From Palaemon carinicauda (Eukaryota; Arthropoda; Malacostraca; Decapoda; Palaemonidae), in contig NC_090739.1 of the NCBI RefSeq assembly GCF_036898095.1, forward strand, positions 104,451,386 through 104,515,385: a stretch of DNA of 64,000 nucleotides, read 5' to 3'. Shown here piece after piece: positions 36,585-45,925 of this stretch. Numbering within the stretch: the stretch's first letter is position 1; every line of letters begins with the position of its first letter. The translations under genes and the position numbers were made by a program. A model generated the notes under the pieces. It was not told the DNA's origin, did not search any database, and saw nothing but the letters and a program-made list of their open reading frames with translations.

Positions 36585-38450
36585 ATGCCTCCCAAGCGTT
36601 CTGCTTCTAGTAAGGCTGGTAGTGAGCCTAAACGCCACCGAAGGATGATGACGATAGCTGAGAAGGTTACGCTTCTCGACATGTTAAAAGATGGTAGAAG
36701 TTACGCGGCCGCCGGCCGCCATTTTGGCATCAACGAATCCACCGTTCGCTACATCAAGAAGGACGAGGCGAACATTAGAAAGACTGCTGCAATCACCTTT
36801 AGCAGATCAGCGAAGCGAGTCGTTACAACGCGTAATAAAACGATCGTACGCATGGAAGGTGCTTTAGCTGTGTGGCTTGCCGACTGCCGGAAGAAGAACA
36901 TAGCGTTGGATACGAACACCATCCAAACAAAGGCTTTGAGCTTATATGAGAATTTTGCTGCAAAGGAACCTAAAGAGGACGACGGCAACCATGCTGAAGA
37001 TGATGATGATGCAGATGATCCTCAACCAGGGACATCCACTGATTCCCAGCCTCAGAAACGTTTTTCCGCAAGCAAAGGATGGTTCGCGAAGTTTCAGAAA
37101 CGCTTCGCCCTGAAAAGCGTTTCCCTGCATGGGGAGTCTGCTTCCGCTGACACTGCCGCTGCTGAAACTTACGTGAACCAGACTTTCAAGAACATTATCG
37201 CTGAAGGTGGATACAAGCCGGAACAAGTCTTTAATATGGATGAAACCGGCTTGTTTTGGAAGAGAATGCCGTCGCGAACTTTCCTGTTCAAAGAGGAAGC
37301 CAAAGCCTCTGGCTTTAAGGCATTCAAGGATCGCGTTACCCTCGTGATGTGTGGCAATGCTGCTGGATTTTTGTTAAAGCCGGGGCTTATTTATAAGTCG
37401 AAAAATCCTCGCGCTTTGAAAAATAAAAATAAGAATCTCCTTCCCGTGTACTGGATGCATAATCAAAAAGCATGGATTACGAAGATGCTGACCTCCAACT
37501 GGTTCCACCAGTGTTTCATCCCGCAAGTCCATGAATATCTCTTAGAGAAGGGCTTGCCATTCAAGATCCTTCTCCTTATGGATAACGCTGGTGGACACGC
37601 AACTGACCTGTCGCGTGAGGGCGTTCAGGTTGAGTTCCTGCCACCCAACACCACGTCATTAATTCAACCAATGGACCAGGGGGTTATCAGGGCGTTCAAG
37701 GCCCTCTACACGAAGAATACCTTGGCGGACCTCGTTGCGTGTGTGGATGCTGCCCAAGATGACGAGGATGAAGACTTCAACTTGAAGGCGTACTGGCGGC
37801 AGTACACCATAGCCACGTGCCTGCAGAATATTCAAAAGGCACTTCAAGAGATGAAACCTGCAACCGTAAATGCGAGCTGGAAGAAGCTGTGGCCCGATAT
37901 TGTTTACGACGACAAGGGATTTACTCCGTCGGAAATCCAACACTCTGCAATACGGAAATCTGTGCAGTTGGCTGCCATAATTGGGGGTGACGGGTTTGGC
38001 GACATGACGACTGAAGACGTCGACGAGTTGTTGGACTGCCATTCCCAGCCCCTAACTGACGCAGACCTCGAAGACCTGACGAAATAGGCAAGTGAGGAAG
38101 AGAGTGAGGGTACCCAGGAAGAGACCCAAGAAAATGTCGAAGAAACGGGCTTAACATTAGAACGGCTTGCCAAGTTCTGCAACCATATGAAGGAGGCGAA
38201 AGAAATGTTACAAGAGTGGGACGAGGATATGGTTCGCTCGATGCAATTCTGCAACAAGGTTGATGACATCACGACTCCCTACAGGATGCTCTTGGATCGA
38301 TAAAAGAAGCAGCGGCAACAACTTCCGATCACAATGTTTTTTCAGCCTCGCAAAAAAGAGCCAGTTCCTCCTGCTAGTACGCCTTCGGAAGAAATTGAAG
38401 AAGTTGAAGAGGTGTCCCAGGAAAAGACACCTCCGTCTGAAGAGACGTAA
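36585..38450 (+). pseudogene. Tigger transposase, catalytic core intact
   Basis: ATG at 36585. Open for 500 codons to a TAG at 38085-38087, then in the same frame to a TAA at 38301-38303, then to 38448-38450. The tail includes the Tigger hallmark LPITMF. The full frame would be 621 codons. Domains: basic N-terminus; CENP-B/psq-type HTH (residues about 22-70, with YAAAGRHFGINESTVRYIK); second HTH_CENPB (about 75-185, with an acidic insert at 130-145); DDE core with D219 (NMDET), D333 (LLMDNAGGH) and D364 (QPMDQG). The two stops remove only the C-terminal acidic tail, so binding and catalytic domains are whole. Cut-and-paste transposase acting on TIRs in the nucleus. Confidence 0.95.
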
Positions 38451-38721
38451 AATACTATCATTGACTGCACAGTAGAACACATCATCAGCTTCATCATCAT
38501 CATTTCTACTGTGCAGCAAATTCATCGCCATCGTCATTCAAGTTTTTCTTGAACTTCTTTCGTGGTGAGTACAGTAACAATCTTTATTTTTTACTTTAAC
38601 CTGTTTTATAGTTTAGTAATGTACGTACTGTATGCATTAAGTTAAAGGGAAGGTTTTAAAAGTCTACATGTTGTAACCTATCATATTTTTTTTGTTTAAA
38701 ATTTACATTTACGTACGTAAA

Positions 38722-38726
<5 letters not shown>

Positions 38727-38785
<59 letters not shown>
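38727..38785. repeat. (CT)n microsatellite
   Basis: About 29 uninterrupted CT units in the 3' untranslated part of Tigger. Confidence 0.95.
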
Positions 38786-38791
<6 letters not shown>

Positions 38792-39458
38792 TTTTCCTGC
38801 TTTGCTACGTACAAGTACTGTATAATTTATATTTGTAAGGTAACATATTTTGTAAATGCTTTTACTGTAAATACTGTATGTACTGTATCATTATTTATCA
38901 CTATCATCATGCGCGTTAAATGCCTTGTTTGTTCTGAGCGTGGTTGTTTACTGAGCGTACACGCCGTCGTTTCAGGCGGCGTCATAAAGAAAAAGATTTC
39001 ATTTGGAAGTCCTAAGAAAAATACGTAAACTAAAACATTGGTAATAAAAAAATCAACATACAGTACTGTATAATCAATATAATCGATGCAAAAACTAACC
39101 TATACGTACATATATGTGTACACTAAATGAGTTTGTTTCTTCATTATGATCAGAGATGAACGTAAACAAAACATTGGTTGCCATTTTTTATCGTGCTTTT
39201 TAGGTGTTTAGGAAACACATGATATAAAATCGCCTTTAATATTTGTGCCTGTTTTAGTTTAGGGTGCTGTAGTACATGCATTAAGTGTTCTGTACATTAA
39301 AGGGTGGTTTGTTAACAGTACTACGTACAAGGGAAGGTTTTAAAAGTCCGAATATACATGTTAAATAAATAGGTAAATATGCTGTCACTACTTCGCGGAT
39401 TTTCACCTATCGCGCCCGCGTCTGGAACCTATCTACCGCGATAAACGAGGGTTCACTG

Positions 39459-39625
39459 TATATATATATATAGCTGAGTCTCTGACTGCGGCAGAATTTT
39501 ATCGAAAATCGCGGCAACCGCCTTGTGGTGGTTGAGTGGTTAGATGGCTAACAACCCTTACAGGGTGGTACTTAGAATCATTCCCATTTTCTGTTCCTCA
39601 GATTATCTCTGCCGGCCGGATCGAC
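39459..39625 (+). repeat. Element F left ITR, inner part
   Basis: Contains ctgactgcggcagaatttta, ggttgagtggttagatgg and cagattatctctg. Each has its inverse at 45725-45870. Confidence 0.88.
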
Positions 39626-42184
39626 AACATCGTTGGTCCGCCTTTCAGAGTTTTTCGGATCGCTTTCCCTTCATCGCCTTTTTGGACTTCTTTTTTGGTG
39701 AAGTACACTGTGTTGGGATTTGGCAATCGTGTTGTTTTTGTTTTTTGTCTTTTTTCCTTTATTATCTTGAGTGAGAAAATTCATTATCGTGTTTGTGCGA
39801 ATGATATTTGCAAGGTGAGGTTGCCGAAACTTTCGGTTGACCCTCACACTATCTGTATGGGTTGCAGGGGGTTTGAATGTGCTTTAGATAATAAGTGCAA
39901 GGAATGCGAGGTTTTAAGTGATAATGATTGGTTAGCTATGCAGCGCTATGTGCGCAAACTTGAGATTGATAGAGTTAGAAGAGCTAAATCAAAGTCAAAG
40001 TCTGCTAGTGAGCCTAGCTTAGATTTATCTATTGACCCTTTGCTTGTAACCCCTTTGGAAGGTATTCCTTCCCCAAATGTAGTGACTCCTGCCCCTTCTA
40101 CAGGACCTGTGCCTACGGATGACCCTGGGTATGCTAAATTAGCTGCTGAATTGGAGGCCATTAAAGCACAGTTGGAGGCCTTTAAAGGTAAGGGTGTAGG
40201 TGAAATTAGTGCTTGTGAAAGTGCAGTGGAGGTGGCGACTGATCGAATCTGTCATACCCCTAGGTCTAGACCTCTACCAAGCTCCCAGGACCAAGGGAGA
40301 AGGTACGTCGAAAGCCGAAAGGGGGTGAGAGGTGCTTATCCTCGGCCAGTCGTCGCCTCAGACAGTCCTGTTGTGATCTCCCAGGCTGCTCTTGACCGCC
40401 GTAGGAAAGGCGTGTCGGATACGTTTGTGTCTTCGCCTGATCGTTCTCCCAGACGTAATTGGCGTTACGAATCTAGACCTATGAAGAGAGGGTGGAACCG
40501 GGACGTGCAGTCTCGCTCTCCCTCTCCCGGTTCGAGTAGCAGAGACCCTGATCCTTCGGAAGACGATTTCGATGTTCCTGTTAAAAGGGCGAAACAGAGA
40601 GTCCTTAGCCCAGTTAATCCTGCTAGACTCCCTGCTTCTTCTGCCAGCGCTCCCAGTCAAGCCGTACGACAACTGCCGTCTTCGGCACCGCGAGAGCCAG
40701 CGGAGGTTGCTAAAGCCTTCATGGTTGTTATGCAGGAACAACTTTCATCGTTAGTTAAAGCTTTCAGCCACCCTTCTCAGTCCGTCAGACGTAAGGACGT
40801 CTCTTTGCCTGTTAAGAGATCTTCTTCTAAGAGAGATTTTAGTATCTCTCCCAAGAAACCTCTGCGCACTTCGTCGGCCGTACGACAACGTACACCCTCT
40901 TCATCGGCACGCTGCCAGGAATTTCCTTCCCCCCTCTCTCGGCGCCAGGACGATACTGCCTCTCGTTCTCAGCGCCGTGACGATTCCGTTTCCCTTTCGA
41001 AACGCCTGGACGTTACTGCCTCGTTTCTTAGGAAACAGGATGAATGCAATCTGCATTTTCAAGGCGACGGCAGCCTGCATCTTCAGGACGCTTCCGTTTC
41101 TCGTCATCGTGACGATACTGCCTCTCGTCATTGTGACGATACCGCTTCTCGTCATCGTGACGATACCGCTTCTCGCCGACTGGATGTTAGCGGCGCTCGG
41201 CGCCAGGATTCAAACAGCTCTCGCTGCCAGACTTCTGTCAGCCCAACTCTTCGGGATGTTATCCTTGAGCAGGACCTCGAAGATATTTCGGAAGAGGAAG
41301 AAAAACCTGCCGACTCTTCTAACGATTACAAGGTTCTTTCTCGCTCTCTTTTGGAACTTTATGGGGAGGAATTTCAACCTTCTGCCCCTCGTTCTCCTCA
41401 GTCTCAATTTACCAGGAAGAAAGCTACTAAGTCTTCGGCCTTCATCAAAATGAAACTTTCAATTTCGGCCAGGAAAGCTCTCGCTAAAGTGGATGATTGG
41501 ATGAAGGAACGGAGACAAGCTGTCAAGACCACCTTTTCTTTTCCACCGACCCGGCTCGCTTCCAAGGCCGGTATGTGGTATGAGACAGGGGAACCTTTGG
41601 GGCTAGGAGTGCCTTCCTCCTCCCAAGGTGACTTCTCGGCTCTTGTGGACTCGGCAAGAAGGCATGCTTTAAACTCTACCAAGGTGATGTGGTCCATGTC
41701 GGAGCTTGATCACCTCGTCAAGGGAATTTTCAGGGTTTTCGAGGTTTTCAGCTTCCTGGACTGGTCTCTCGGGACTCTGGCCAGGAAGTCTGAACTCCTG
41801 GAGGACATGAAGGACCTGACGAGTATCATGTCCTGCATGGACAAAGCTCTAAGGGATGGAGCTAATGAATTGGCTTCCCTTTTCTCAGCAGGGGTCTTAA
41901 AGAAGAGGGCCCTTTTGTGCTCCTTCACCTCTAGATCTGTGACTGTTGCCCAGAAGTCGGAGCTACTTTACGCCCCTTTTTCACGTCATCTTTTTCCTGA
42001 AGCTCTGGTCAGAGATATCTCCCTTTCTCTGGCTCAGAAGGCTACTCAGGACCTTTTGTCTCGGTCGGCTAGAAAGACCTTACCTGTTGCTCCTGCTCCT
42101 CTGAAGAAGGAGGAGAAGAAGTTTCAACCGCCCTTTCGGGGCAGGATCTCCTCGAGAGCGGATTTTAGGGGGAGAAGACAATAG
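39536..42184 (+). CDS. gag: DIRS Gag, element F
   Basis: Frame open for 882 codons to TAG at 42182-42184. It begins in the ITR with a GTG, and no in-frame ATG precedes the Cys cluster, so the true start may be non-AUG, spliced or lost. Cys at residues 87, 92, 107, 110, 115, 121 and 124 (HTICMGCRGFECALDNKC): the last five have the same spacing as in family 1. Then a basic RVRRAKSKSKS stretch, a Ser/Arg-rich linker with DDTASRHRDDTASR repeats near residues 520-545, and a C-terminal conserved region (about 635-800, with KVMWSMSELDHLVKGIF) ending in a basic GRISSRADFRGRRQ tail. Predicted nucleocapsid-like RNA-binding protein; function inferred from position. Confidence 0.85.
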   Translation: MVRWLTTLTGWYLESFPFSVPQIISAGRIDNIVGPPFRVFRIAFPSSPFWTSFLVKYTVLGFGNRVVFVFCLFSFIILSEKIHYRVCANDICKVRLPKLSVDPHTICMGCRGFECALDNKCKECEVLSDNDWLAMQRYVRKLEIDRVRRAKSKSKSASEPSLDLSIDPLLVTPLEGIPSPNVVTPAPSTGPVPTDDPGYAKLAAELEAIKAQLEAFKGKGVGEISACESAVEVATDRICHTPRSRPLPSSQDQGRRYVESRKGVRGAYPRPVVASDSPVVISQAALDRRRKGVSDTFVSSPDRSPRRNWRYESRPMKRGWNRDVQSRSPSPGSSSRDPDPSEDDFDVPVKRAKQRVLSPVNPARLPASSASAPSQAVRQLPSSAPREPAEVAKAFMVVMQEQLSSLVKAFSHPSQSVRRKDVSLPVKRSSSKRDFSISPKKPLRTSSAVRQRTPSSSARCQEFPSPLSRRQDDTASRSQRRDDSVSLSKRLDVTASFLRKQDECNLHFQGDGSLHLQDASVSRHRDDTASRHCDDTASRHRDDTASRRLDVSGARRQDSNSSRCQTSVSPTLRDVILEQDLEDISEEEEKPADSSNDYKVLSRSLLELYGEEFQPSAPRSPQSQFTRKKATKSSAFIKMKLSISARKALAKVDDWMKERRQAVKTTFSFPPTRLASKAGMWYETGEPLGLGVPSSSQGDFSALVDSARRHALNSTKVMWSMSELDHLVKGIFRVFEVFSFLDWSLGTLARKSELLEDMKDLTSIMSCMDKALRDGANELASLFSAGVLKKRALLCSFTSRSVTVAQKSELLYAPFSRHLFPEALVRDISLSLAQKATQDLLSRSARKTLPVAPAPLKKEEKKFQPPFRGRISSRADFRGRRQ

Positions 42185-42206
42185 TCAGGGCCAAGGACCA
42201 GCAGGG

Positions 42207-44294
42207 GTGCGTTTAGGCCCCGGTCCAAAAAATGAGATGGAAGTCCTCCAGACACCAGTAGGGGCAGGACTGTCTCGTTTTTGGCAGTCTTGGGAAAGGA
42301 GAGGGGCGGACACCTGGTCCCTCTCAGTCGTCAAGGAAGGTTACAAGATCCCCTTTTTAAAGAAACCACCTCTCTCAGACTCTCCCCTGGCCTTAGTGGC
42401 TCAGTACACCGACGCGGGGAAACGAGAGGCTCTTCTGGAGCTAGTCGACCAGATGTTGGTCAAGGGAGCAATAGAGCCAGTTCAAGACCTCGCCTCCCCA
42501 GGCTTTTACAATCGCCTGTTTCTGGTTCCCAAGAACTCGGGTGGATGGAGACCAGTCCTAGATGTCAGCTCTCTGAACGCCTTCGTGGATAAAACAAAGT
42601 TCTCCATGGAGACGACTCAGTCAGTGCTGGCTGCAGTTCGTCCAGGAGACTGGATGGTTTCTCTCGACCTGCAGGACGCTTATTTTCACGTCCCCATTCA
42701 TCCGTCTTCGAGGAGATATCTGAGGTTTGTGTTCCAGGGCAAGTGCTTCCAGTTCAGGGCACTTTGCTTCGGTCTCAGCACAGCTCCCCAAGTTTTCACC
42801 AGACTTATGGCGAATGTGGCAGGCTGGTTACACCAGGAGGGGATAAGGGTCTCCTTCTATCTAGACGACTGGCTGATCCGGTCACAGTCGAAAGAGAAAT
42901 GTCTGGAGGACCTAATGAAAACTTATACGATCACTCAGGACCTGGGACTCATCGTCAACTGGGGGAAGTCTCAGACCGAGCCGAATCAGACTATTCTCTA
43001 TTTGGGGATAGTTCTGAATTCAGTTCTTTTTCAGGCTTCTCCCTCCCAGGAGAGGCAGACCAGGTGCCTGGACCAAGTCAAAGACTTTTTGAGGAAGCAG
43101 GAATGCTCAGCGAAGGAGTGGATGAGTCTGCTGGGAACTCTATCCTCCCTGGAGCAGTTTGTCCCTTTGGGGAGACTGCACCTAAGGCCTCTGCAACACT
43201 TCCTCGCAAAGGTTTGGAACAGAAAGATCCAGGAGGACACTTTTTCTTTTCCCATTCCGACAGAGATCAAGGATCTTTTAATGTGGTGGCTGGACCCAGC
43301 TCTGTTGGGAAAAGGGATCTCCTTGTTCAAGAAGAACCCCGACCTAGTGTTATTCTCAGACGCGTCCGAGTCAGGCTGGGGAGCAACACTAGGGAACAAA
43401 GAGGTCTCAGGTATTTGGGAAGGGAGTCAGGTCAGTTGGCATATCAACAGGAAGGAATTGATGGCCATTTTGTTAGGGCTCAAGGCCTTCAAAACCTCGG
43501 TGTCGGGAAAGACTGTGGAGATCAATTCCGACAACACCACAGCTCTCGCGTACATAAGGAAGCAAGGGGGAACTCACTCCCTCTCCCTGTTCTCAACTGC
43601 GAGAGAGCTTCTCCTCTGGGCGAACGAGAACGAGACCCAACTGTTGACAAGGTTTGTTCAAGGGCAGAGAAACATCAGGGCAGACATGCTCAGCAGGAGG
43701 GGACAGGTCCTTCCTACAGAGTGGACTCTCAACCCGCATGTCTGTCGGAGCCTCTGGAAGTTGTGGGGCAGACCAGTAATAGACCTTTTCGCCTCCGGTC
43801 TAAACAAGAGGATCCCCAACTACTGCTCCCTAGTCCCGGACGAGGAAGCTGTTGCAGTGGACGCCTTCTTGATGGATTGGACGGGGCTGGACATGTATGC
43901 CTTTCCCCCGTTCAAGATCATCAATCTGGTTGTCAGGAAGTTCGCTCTCCTCGATTCGGGACGAATGATTCTAGTGGCTCCATTCTGGCCTGCGAGGGAA
44001 TGGTTCACCAAAGTGGTAGGGTTACTGATGGACTTTGCAAGAAGACTCCCGGCAAGTCCAGATCTTCTCGGACAACTCCACTTCGAGAGATTTCACCAAA
44101 ACCCCCTCGCTCTCAATCTGACTGCCTTCAGACTGTCGAGAAGCTCGTTAGATCTCGAGGCTTTTCGGTACAAGCGGCGAAAGCTATTGCCAGGGCAAGG
44201 AGGATCTCTTCACAAAGAGTCTACCAGTCAAAGTGGGAGACCTTTAGAGCTTGGTGCAGGAGGCGCAAGGTTTCCTCGTTCTCTACCTCTCTGA
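42207..44294 (+). CDS. pol: RT-RNase H-methyltransferase-like, element F
   Basis: Uninterrupted 695-codon frame starting 22 bp after gag. RT: WRPVLDVSSLN (114-124), SLDLQDAYFHVPIH (152-165), CFGLSTAPQVF (187-197) and YLDD (218-221) with both catalytic Asp. RNase H: D385 (LFSDASESGWG), E417 (RKELMA), D442 (NSDNTTALAYI) and D493 (IRADMLSR), so all four acidic positions are kept. Then IDLFASGLN (525-533) and YAFPPF (564-569), with APFWPAREWF (591-600). This module is equivalent to the Dam-like domain of DIRS elements, although the DPPY-type motif is FPPF. Everything needed for reverse transcription looks functional. Overlaps the recombinase frame by about 295 bp. Confidence 0.93.
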   Translation: MRLGPGPKNEMEVLQTPVGAGLSRFWQSWERRGADTWSLSVVKEGYKIPFLKKPPLSDSPLALVAQYTDAGKREALLELVDQMLVKGAIEPVQDLASPGFYNRLFLVPKNSGGWRPVLDVSSLNAFVDKTKFSMETTQSVLAAVRPGDWMVSLDLQDAYFHVPIHPSSRRYLRFVFQGKCFQFRALCFGLSTAPQVFTRLMANVAGWLHQEGIRVSFYLDDWLIRSQSKEKCLEDLMKTYTITQDLGLIVNWGKSQTEPNQTILYLGIVLNSVLFQASPSQERQTRCLDQVKDFLRKQECSAKEWMSLLGTLSSLEQFVPLGRLHLRPLQHFLAKVWNRKIQEDTFSFPIPTEIKDLLMWWLDPALLGKGISLFKKNPDLVLFSDASESGWGATLGNKEVSGIWEGSQVSWHINRKELMAILLGLKAFKTSVSGKTVEINSDNTTALAYIRKQGGTHSLSLFSTARELLLWANENETQLLTRFVQGQRNIRADMLSRRGQVLPTEWTLNPHVCRSLWKLWGRPVIDLFASGLNKRIPNYCSLVPDEEAVAVDAFLMDWTGLDMYAFPPFKIINLVVRKFALLDSGRMILVAPFWPAREWFTKVVGLLMDFARRLPASPDLLGQLHFERFHQNPLALNLTAFRLSRSSLDLEAFRYKRRKLLPGQGGSLHKESTSQSGRPLELGAGGARFPRSLPL

Positions 44295-45180
44295 GCCAGA
44301 TTGCAGACTTTCTTTTGTACCTCAGGCAGGATGCTAAGCTGGCTGTATCTACCATTAAAGGATACAGGAGCATGCTCTCAACCGTCTTTAGGCATAGAGG
44401 CTTAGAGTTATCTCAGAATAAGGACTTGCAGGACCTCATTAGGTCTTTTGAGACAACGAAGCAGGTGCACTTAAGACCCCCTTCTTGGAACCTGGATGTG
44501 GTGCTTAAGTTTTTGTGCTCCAGGAAGTTTGAGCCTATCTCGCAAGCTTCTCTGCGAGATGTGACTAAGAAAACCCTCTTCCTTTTGTCTCTAGCGACTG
44601 CCAGGAGGATCAGCGAGGTCCAGCCAATCGAGAAGCGTGTAGGCTTCACCCTAAATGGAGGTTCGACTTTCTCGCCAAGAATGAGAACCCTTCGAAACCC
44701 TGGCCTAGGACTTTTGAAGTCCCTAACCTCACGAATCTAGTAGGTCAGGAACAGGAAAGCCTCCTCTGCCCGGTTAGGGCTCTCAAGGCTTATTTGGCCC
44801 ACACTAAGAGCGTGAGGGGTGCTTCCAACTCCTTATGGTGTTCAGTGAAGGATCCTCAAAAACCCCTGTCAAAGAACGCTTTGTCCTTTTTCCTGAGGGA
44901 AACTATTAGGGAAGCCCACCTCTTTTGTGAGGAAGAAAACTTCGCCCTGTTAAAAGTACGGGCTCACGAAGTAAGGGCCATTGCTGCTTCGCTGGCATAC
45001 CGGAAAAATATGTCAGTTAAGCAGATCATGGACGCAACGTTCTGGAGGAGCAACTCTGTCTTCGCTTCTCATTACCTCAGAGAGGTAAGAGTGGACTATG
45101 ACAAGTGTTATACCTTGGGCCCATACGTAGCTGCGGCTTCTGTATTAGGCAAAGGAGTTACTACCCCCACTCAACCTTAG
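44000..45180 (+). pseudogene. Tyrosine recombinase, element F, one frameshift
   Basis: Probable start is ATG 44000, inside the RT gene in another frame, as in G. Core-binding part: SSQRVYQSKWETFRAWCRRR and LAVSTIKGYRSMLSTVFRH. Catalytic part: TARRISEVQ (Arg I) at about 44600-44625, immediately followed by a one-base deletion near 44626. The correct text then continues in the next frame (KWRFDFLAKNEN, then CPVRALKAYL) to 45180. It has HEVRAIAASLAYRKN (His-x-x-Arg), FWRSNSVFASHYLREV (Trp or His position and Tyr) and ends TTPTQP. All catalytic residues are present; one base separates it from an open frame of about 393 codons. Integrates the circular element DNA. Confidence 0.9.
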
Positions 45181-45580
45181 TTTATGTACTTGTATATGGG
45201 TTTGTGTTTTTTATGGTTGTCTGAGGTCCTCGTCCTGTGGTACGGTTCCCTCAGTCCAGATAGATAGTTTATATCTATTTCTGCAAGGTTAGATGGTTAG
45301 CTTTAGTAAGGTTGCAGGTTTTTTATATGGGAAGGTAGTTTTCTGAAGTCTAGTCAAGTTGTTGGTCCTACCCCTTTGACAGACTCGATTGAGTTGTTTG
45401 CAGCGTAGCAGGTCTACTCCTGGCTGAACACTCCTAAGGGAAAGCGACTCTAGAGGCAGTTACCTTTGAAGTCAGCTACCTTAGCAGGTAAGGAATCAAG
45501 GTATTTGTTCTCCTACAACTCTTTTGTTGTTTCCCCAACTATGTTTTTCTGTCTGTTTCCCTCCTCCAAATGTGTGAATC

Positions 45581-45684
45581 AGCTATATATATATAACTGC
45601 CAGGTAAGTTCTATTCATAAAAATGGAGTTTTTATGATAAAACAAAGTTTTATGAATACTTACCTGGCAGTTATATATATATTT
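45581..45684 (+). repeat. Element F internal complementary region
   Basis: taactgccaggtaagttcta, then ttcataaaaatggag, then gataaaacaaagttttatga, then atacttacctggcagtta. Its inverse is precisely the right end (to actccattt) followed by the left end (ttatgaatagaacttacc). Confidence 0.92.
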
Positions 45685-45699
45685 TAAAGCCCACCCACC

Positions 45700-45925
45700 T
45701 CCCCTCAGGAGACAGGTCGGGCAAAGATAATCTGAGGAACAGAAGATGGGAATGATTCCAAGTACCACCCTGTAAGGGTTGTTAACCATCTAACCACTCA
45801 ACCACCACAAGGCGGTTGCCGCGATTTTCGATTAAATTCTGCCGCAGTCAGAGACTCAGCTATATATATATATAACTTCCAGGTAAGTATTCATAAAACT
45901 TTGTTTTATCATAAAAACTCCATTT
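45700..45925 (+). repeat. Element F right inverted terminal repeat
   Basis: Inverse of the left repeat, with cagagataat-type text (gcaaagataatctgagg), ccatctaaccactcaacc and taaaattctgccgcagtc-type text (ttaaattctgccgcagtc), ending gataaaac- and actccattt-type outer sequence. Confidence 0.9.

Larger units (their letters stand above)
35613..39458 (+). mobile_element. Tigger/pogo DNA transposon inside element F
   Basis: 3,846 bp bounded by CAGTGAACCCTCG and its inverse CGAGGGTTCACTG, with TA on both sides (35611-35612 and 39459-39460). Inner TIR text (cttcgcgg and cgcggatt words) pairs imperfectly. It contains one transposase gene, (GA)n at 36086-36114, (TTA)n-like DNA at 36138-36245 and (CT)n at 38727-38785. 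The CAGT ends, TA duplication and DDD transposase define it as Tc1/mariner-pogo, Tigger type. Confidence 0.95.
35581..45925 (+). mobile_element. DIRS element F (youngest, interrupted by Tigger)
   Basis: A second DIRS family. The left end starts ccattttatgaatagaac at 35581 and the right end closes at cataaaaactccattt, 45925. The left repeat is cut after gcagtta by a Tigger element and resumes at 39459 with tatatatatatagctgagtc. Minus Tigger the element is about 6.5 kb. gag and RT frames are open end to end, and the recombinase has one frameshift. The ICR at 45581-45684 matches the predicted circle junction. Its gag shares with family 1 the exact spacing of five Cys. Confidence 0.9.

Noticed and set aside
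38208..38537. 109-codon minus-strand frame in Tigger
   Set aside because: Antisense to the acidic C-terminal tail of the transposase.
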